Source: CAVVYV01 sp963752585
GTDB lineage: Bacteria > Actinomycetota > Thermoleophilia > Solirubrobacterales > 70-9
Assembly (NCBI GenBank): GCA_963752585.1
Contig: CAVVYV010000003.1
Span: 1-9,258, forward strand
Length of the DNA stretch: 9,258 nucleotides
Direction of reading: 5' to 3'
Shown here one piece after another: positions 7,309 to 9,258 of the stretch. The position numbers and the translations under genes are program-made. The notes under the pieces are model-generated. The model ran no database searches. It was not told the origin of the DNA and worked only from the letters and a program-made list of their open reading frames with translations. Position 1 is the stretch's first letter, and every line of letters begins with the position of its first letter.

Positions 7309-8583
7309 ATGGGCTCCGGTCACGACGACGATCCGCGCGGGGCCGGACGGACCCCGGTGACGGTGCTGACCGGGTTCCTCGGCGCCGGCAAGACGACCCT
7401 GCTCAACCGCATCCTCAACGGCGACCACGGGATGAGGGTCGGCGTCCTGGTCAACGACTTCGGCTCGATCAACATCGACGCCGATCTCGTCGTCGACGTC
7501 GAGAGCGACGTGATCAGCCTCGCCAACGGCTGCGTCTGCTGCTCGATCCGCGACGACCTCTCCGAGGCCGTGATCCAGGTCATCGAGCGGCCCGAGCGGC
7601 CCGAGTACATCCTGCTGGAGGCGAGCGGAGTGGCCGAGCCGACCGGGATCGCCCTCACCTTCGCCGACGACCCGTCGCTGATCGACCGGGTCCGCCTCGA
7701 CAGCATCATCTGCGTCATCGACGCCGAGCAGGTCTTCGCGGCTCCCGAGCAGATGGAGCTGAAGATCTGGCAGGTCGCGACGGCGGACATGGTGATCCTC
7801 AACAAGACCGACCTCGTCGGGCGGGAGCAGATCGAGAGGATCAGGGAATGGCTCGACGATCACCTGCACCGCTACAGGTTGCTCGAGGCCAGCAGGTGCG
7901 ACGTCCCGCTCGAGGTCCTGCTCGGCGTGGGGAGGTTCCACCCGCGGCGCCTCGAGCCCGATCGCGCCGTCCACTCCCCGGGTTGCTCCGATCCCGGCTG
8001 TGACCACGCGGAGCACGCCGGTCATGACCATCGCTTCGAATCGTGGAGCTACGAGACCGACCGACCGCTCTCGCTGGACGCCCTGCGCAAGACGGCGGCG
8101 AAGCTGCCCGCGGGCGTCTACCGGGCCAAGGGCGTCGTGGCCGCCTCCGAGGCACCCGAGCGCCGCGGGGTGCTGCAGGTGGTGGGGAAGAGGGTGGACG
8201 TCTCCTTCGACGGCGAGTGGGGCGGACAGGCCCCGCGGACGCGGATCGTCGCGATCGGGGCGGCCGGGACGATCGGCCCCGGAGATCTGGAGAAGCACTT
8301 CGCCGCGTGCCTGGCGGAAGGCGACGGCGACGGCGTTGGGAGCGGTGTCTGCCGTGCTGATCGCGCTGGGGCTTGCGATCAAGAGGTACTGGGAGACCCG
8401 GCGGGCGGCCGCGATCGCAGGTGTTACTTCTGCCGCTATGTGGTGCTGGTGCTGCGCGGTTGCCGTGATGGTCGGGCCGACCTCGCTCGCCTCGGGCTCA
8501 TCCGTCACCGCGAGGCGGCGGCGGCCCTCGAGGAGGGGCGTTTCGCGCCACTGCAAACAGCCTGGGTGGGGTCTTCACCGTAG
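7309..8583 (+). CDS. CobW/COG0523-type GTP-binding metallochaperone, doubtful C-terminus
   Basis: This is a G3E-family GTPase of the CobW/COG0523 group, whose members use GTP hydrolysis to deliver metals, often zinc or cobalt, to client proteins. The frame shows Walker A TGFLGAGKTT (21-30), the metal-binding GCVCC motif (C74, C76, C77), LLEASGVAEPTG (about 101-112) and the guanine motif NKTD (164-167). A Cys/His-rich segment at 225-240 (CSDPGC, then DHAEHAGHDH) is typical of these chaperones. The CobW C-terminal domain runs from about 243 to 335, ending near EKHFAACLAE at base 8319. The frame stays open for another 89 codons to a stop at 8581-8583, but this Arg/Cys/Asp-rich tail resembles no family member I know. 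A frame error near 8320 or readthrough into a neighbouring gene is likely. The ATG at 7309 follows a GGGGCGGG stretch that can act as ribosome binding site. It is probably co-transcribed with the hydrolase. Confidence 0.88.
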   Translation: MGSGHDDDPRGAGRTPVTVLTGFLGAGKTTLLNRILNGDHGMRVGVLVNDFGSINIDADLVVDVESDVISLANGCVCCSIRDDLSEAVIQVIERPERPEYILLEASGVAEPTGIALTFADDPSLIDRVRLDSIICVIDAEQVFAAPEQMELKIWQVATADMVILNKTDLVGREQIERIREWLDDHLHRYRLLEASRCDVPLEVLLGVGRFHPRRLEPDRAVHSPGCSDPGCDHAEHAGHDHRFESWSYETDRPLSLDALRKTAAKLPAGVYRAKGVVAASEAPERRGVLQVVGKRVDVSFDGEWGGQAPRTRIVAIGAAGTIGPGDLEKHFAACLAEGDGDGVGSGVCRADRAGACDQEVLGDPAGGRDRRCYFCRYVVLVLRGCRDGRADLARLGLIRHREAAAALEEGRFAPLQTAWVGSSP

Positions 8584-8630
8584 GCAGAGGCGTGCTGGCA
8601 GTGGCGACGCTGGCGCTGATCGTGTTCTGA
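8345..8630 (+). pseudogene. Possible broken small membrane protein
   Basis: Two frames that overlap the doubtful CobW tail encode hydrophobic helices. From about 8345 (candidate GTG starts at 8345 and 8354) one frame reads VSAVLIALGLAIKRYWETRR, then AGVTSAAMW and AVAVMVGPTSLASG. A second frame, ending at a TGA at 8628-8630, reads SLGGVFTVGRG and then VLAVATLALIVF, a typical membrane-helix C-terminus. A one-base shift somewhere in the GC-repetitive stretch 8511-8545 would join them into a protein of about 95 residues. I do not recognise the family. GC-rich DNA can give hydrophobic out-of-frame peptides by chance, so this is tentative. The alternative is that the CobW frame to 8583 is genuine. 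Confidence 0.25.
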
Positions 8631-8664
8631 TGAACTCCGCCCGGGTGGCGGAGCGACCTGGCCA

Positions 8665-8693
8665 CGGGAGCCCGCCACTGCGGCGGGCTCCCG
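8665..8693. terminator. Perfect GC-rich hairpin between convergent genes
   Basis: A 12-bp perfect stem (CGGGAGCCCGCC paired with GGCGGGCTCCCG) closes a 5-nt loop, ACTGC. It sits downstream of the + strand GTPase/membrane ORF and downstream of the - strand DUF7144 gene. Its placement suits a bidirectional terminator. There is no T-run on either side, so intrinsic termination would be of the U-less, GC-rich kind often proposed in actinobacteria, or the stem may instead protect mRNA ends. Confidence 0.55.
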
Positions 8694-8702
8694 CGAGCAA
8701 AG

Positions 8703-9137
8703 TCAGACTCCGGGCTCTCTTCTCGCTCCCTCTCGTCCTCACCGAAGACAACGATGCCATAGACGATCCACAGCAGAGGAAGAAGACGGCGAGCGACCAC
8801 CAGGGATTGTTTCCGCCGATCGAAAGCAGGGCCCCGATCGCGCCGAGGCTGCCGGCGACGACCCCGATCACCCGTCCGTATGGGTTGCCCGCCATGAGCG
8901 AGAAGCGACCGTGAGCTGGATGACCCCGAGGATGATCAGGACCCAGCCGAGCGTGTTGAGATTGGAGAGAACGAACCTCGTGTCGTTGACGAAGATGTTC
9001 GCATCGTCGAGGGCGCCGATGCCGTAAATGATGTTGAGCGTGCCCACGATCAGCAGCATGATGGCGGCGAACACGACGCGACCCGCACCCTCACTTGTGG
9101 CTCCTTTCTTTAGCCCGACCGCTCCATGCCGCCGCAT
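8703..9137 (-). pseudogene. DUF7144-type small membrane protein, frameshifted twice
   Basis: This is a small integral-membrane protein of unknown function, recognisable by FAAIMLLIVGTLNIIYGI, DDANIFVNDTRFV, NTLGWVLIILGVIQL, AGNPYGRVIG, SLGAIGALLSIGG, PWWSLAVFF and WIVYGIVVFGED. This is the usual order of four hydrophobic segments in the DUF7144 family. The segments lie in three successive - strand frames. One base is missing near 8904/8905 (before TTC TCG CTC ATG GCG) and another near 8777-8779 (before CTG CTG TGG ATC). After GEDERE the third frame stays open through the hairpin down to 8498. A TGA at 8703-8705 in another frame, 9 nt before the hairpin, may be the original stop. The expected start, MSEGAG-like, has AGT at 9093-9095 but no adjacent start codon. 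The in-frame ATG at 9135-9137 is used here for lack of a better one. Confidence 0.75.
9101..9106 (-). promoter_or_regulatory. Ribosome binding site upstream of DUF7144 gene
   Basis: On the - strand AAGGAG lies 5 nt upstream of an AGT GAG GGT GCG reading (S-E-G-A), where related proteins commonly begin with MSEGAG. The spacing fits a start immediately before or at this AGT, not the in-frame ATG further upstream. No ATG or GTG in the DUF7144 frame sits there. The GTG that overlaps it (9092-9094, - strand) is in another frame. Confidence 0.5.
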
Positions 9138-9203
9138 GACGAACACTCGAGGCCAGCATGGGGACCATAGCCCGCCGCTCGGTCGCATTCTCACCCCGGG
9201 TCT

Positions 9204-9258
9204 ATGAATCGGGATTTCATCAACGACCGTCGCTGGGAGAACCCAATCACCCGCTGGG
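9204..9258 (+). CDS. Possible start of a gene running off the window
   Basis: An ATG at 9204 opens a frame of 18 codons (MNRDFINDRRWENPITRW) that is still open at the window edge. The composition is plausible for protein, but there is no clear ribosome binding site and the length is far too short for recognition. It could be chance. Confidence 0.2.
   Translation, partial: MNRDFINDRRWENPITRW

Noticed and set aside
7586..7603. Tandem repeat of GAGCGGCCC
   Set aside because: Two copies only, encoding ERPERP inside the GTPase; ordinary coding sequence.
7276..8556. Long open frame (426 codons) antisense to the CobW-type GTPase
   Set aside because: Low-complexity Asp/Val/Arg-rich translation with no family signature, opposite a clear GTPase with Walker A, CVCC and NKTD motifs.
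1..9258. CRISPR array, tRNA/rRNA genes, insertion sequences or phage genes
   Set aside because: No regularly spaced repeats, tRNA-like cloverleaf, rRNA-like stretch, transposase motif or terminal inverted repeat was seen.

Overview
The window is high-GC, densely packed bacterial DNA with G/C-ending codons, GTG as well as ATG starts, and gene families common in Actinomycetota. A soil lineage such as Thermoleophilia/Solirubrobacterales fits best. This placement is inferred from gene content and style, because the window has no rRNA or other phylogenetic marker.

Left block (2-4493, + strand, all frames intact): a signalling cluster. It encodes a NarL/LuxR-type response regulator, a stand-alone receiver-domain protein, an eight-helix membrane histidine kinase of the HisKA_3 class, and a DUF2252 protein whose start overlaps the kinase stop by 8 nt. 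The kinase probably phosphorylates one or both receivers, the LuxR-type protein is the likely DNA-binding output, and DUF2252 is probably translated by coupling to the kinase.

Middle block (4490-5777, - strand): a CPA1/NhaP-like cation:proton antiporter, convergent with DUF2252. The two genes share a CTAG whose two strands each supply a stop codon. The antiporter frame is broken by one extra base near 5666. A 194-nt divergent intergenic region separates it from the next block, and an inverted repeat lies over the antiporter start codon.

Right block (5972-8630, + strand): a metallo-beta-lactamase-fold hydrolase related to the family named after GntH (guanitoxin cluster), broken by one extra base near 6449. 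A COG0523/CobW-type metal-chaperone GTPase follows 7 nt later. The GTPase frame runs on into a tail that does not look like its family, and other frames over that tail encode hydrophobic segments that may be a damaged small membrane protein. A perfect 12-bp-stem hairpin (8665-8693) separates these genes from a convergent small membrane protein of the DUF7144 type on the - strand. That gene has two missing bases (near 8904 and 8777) and an unclear start. The last 55 bases may hold the beginning of another + strand gene.

The most striking property of the window is the run of at least four single-base frame breaks between 5666 and 8904, in genes whose protein motifs are otherwise well preserved. 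Consensus sequence error or very recent inactivation are the leading explanations. The most biologically suggestive arrangements are the pairing of a metal-dependent hydrolase with a metallochaperone GTPase and the coupling of a kinase-like DUF2252 protein to a two-component system.
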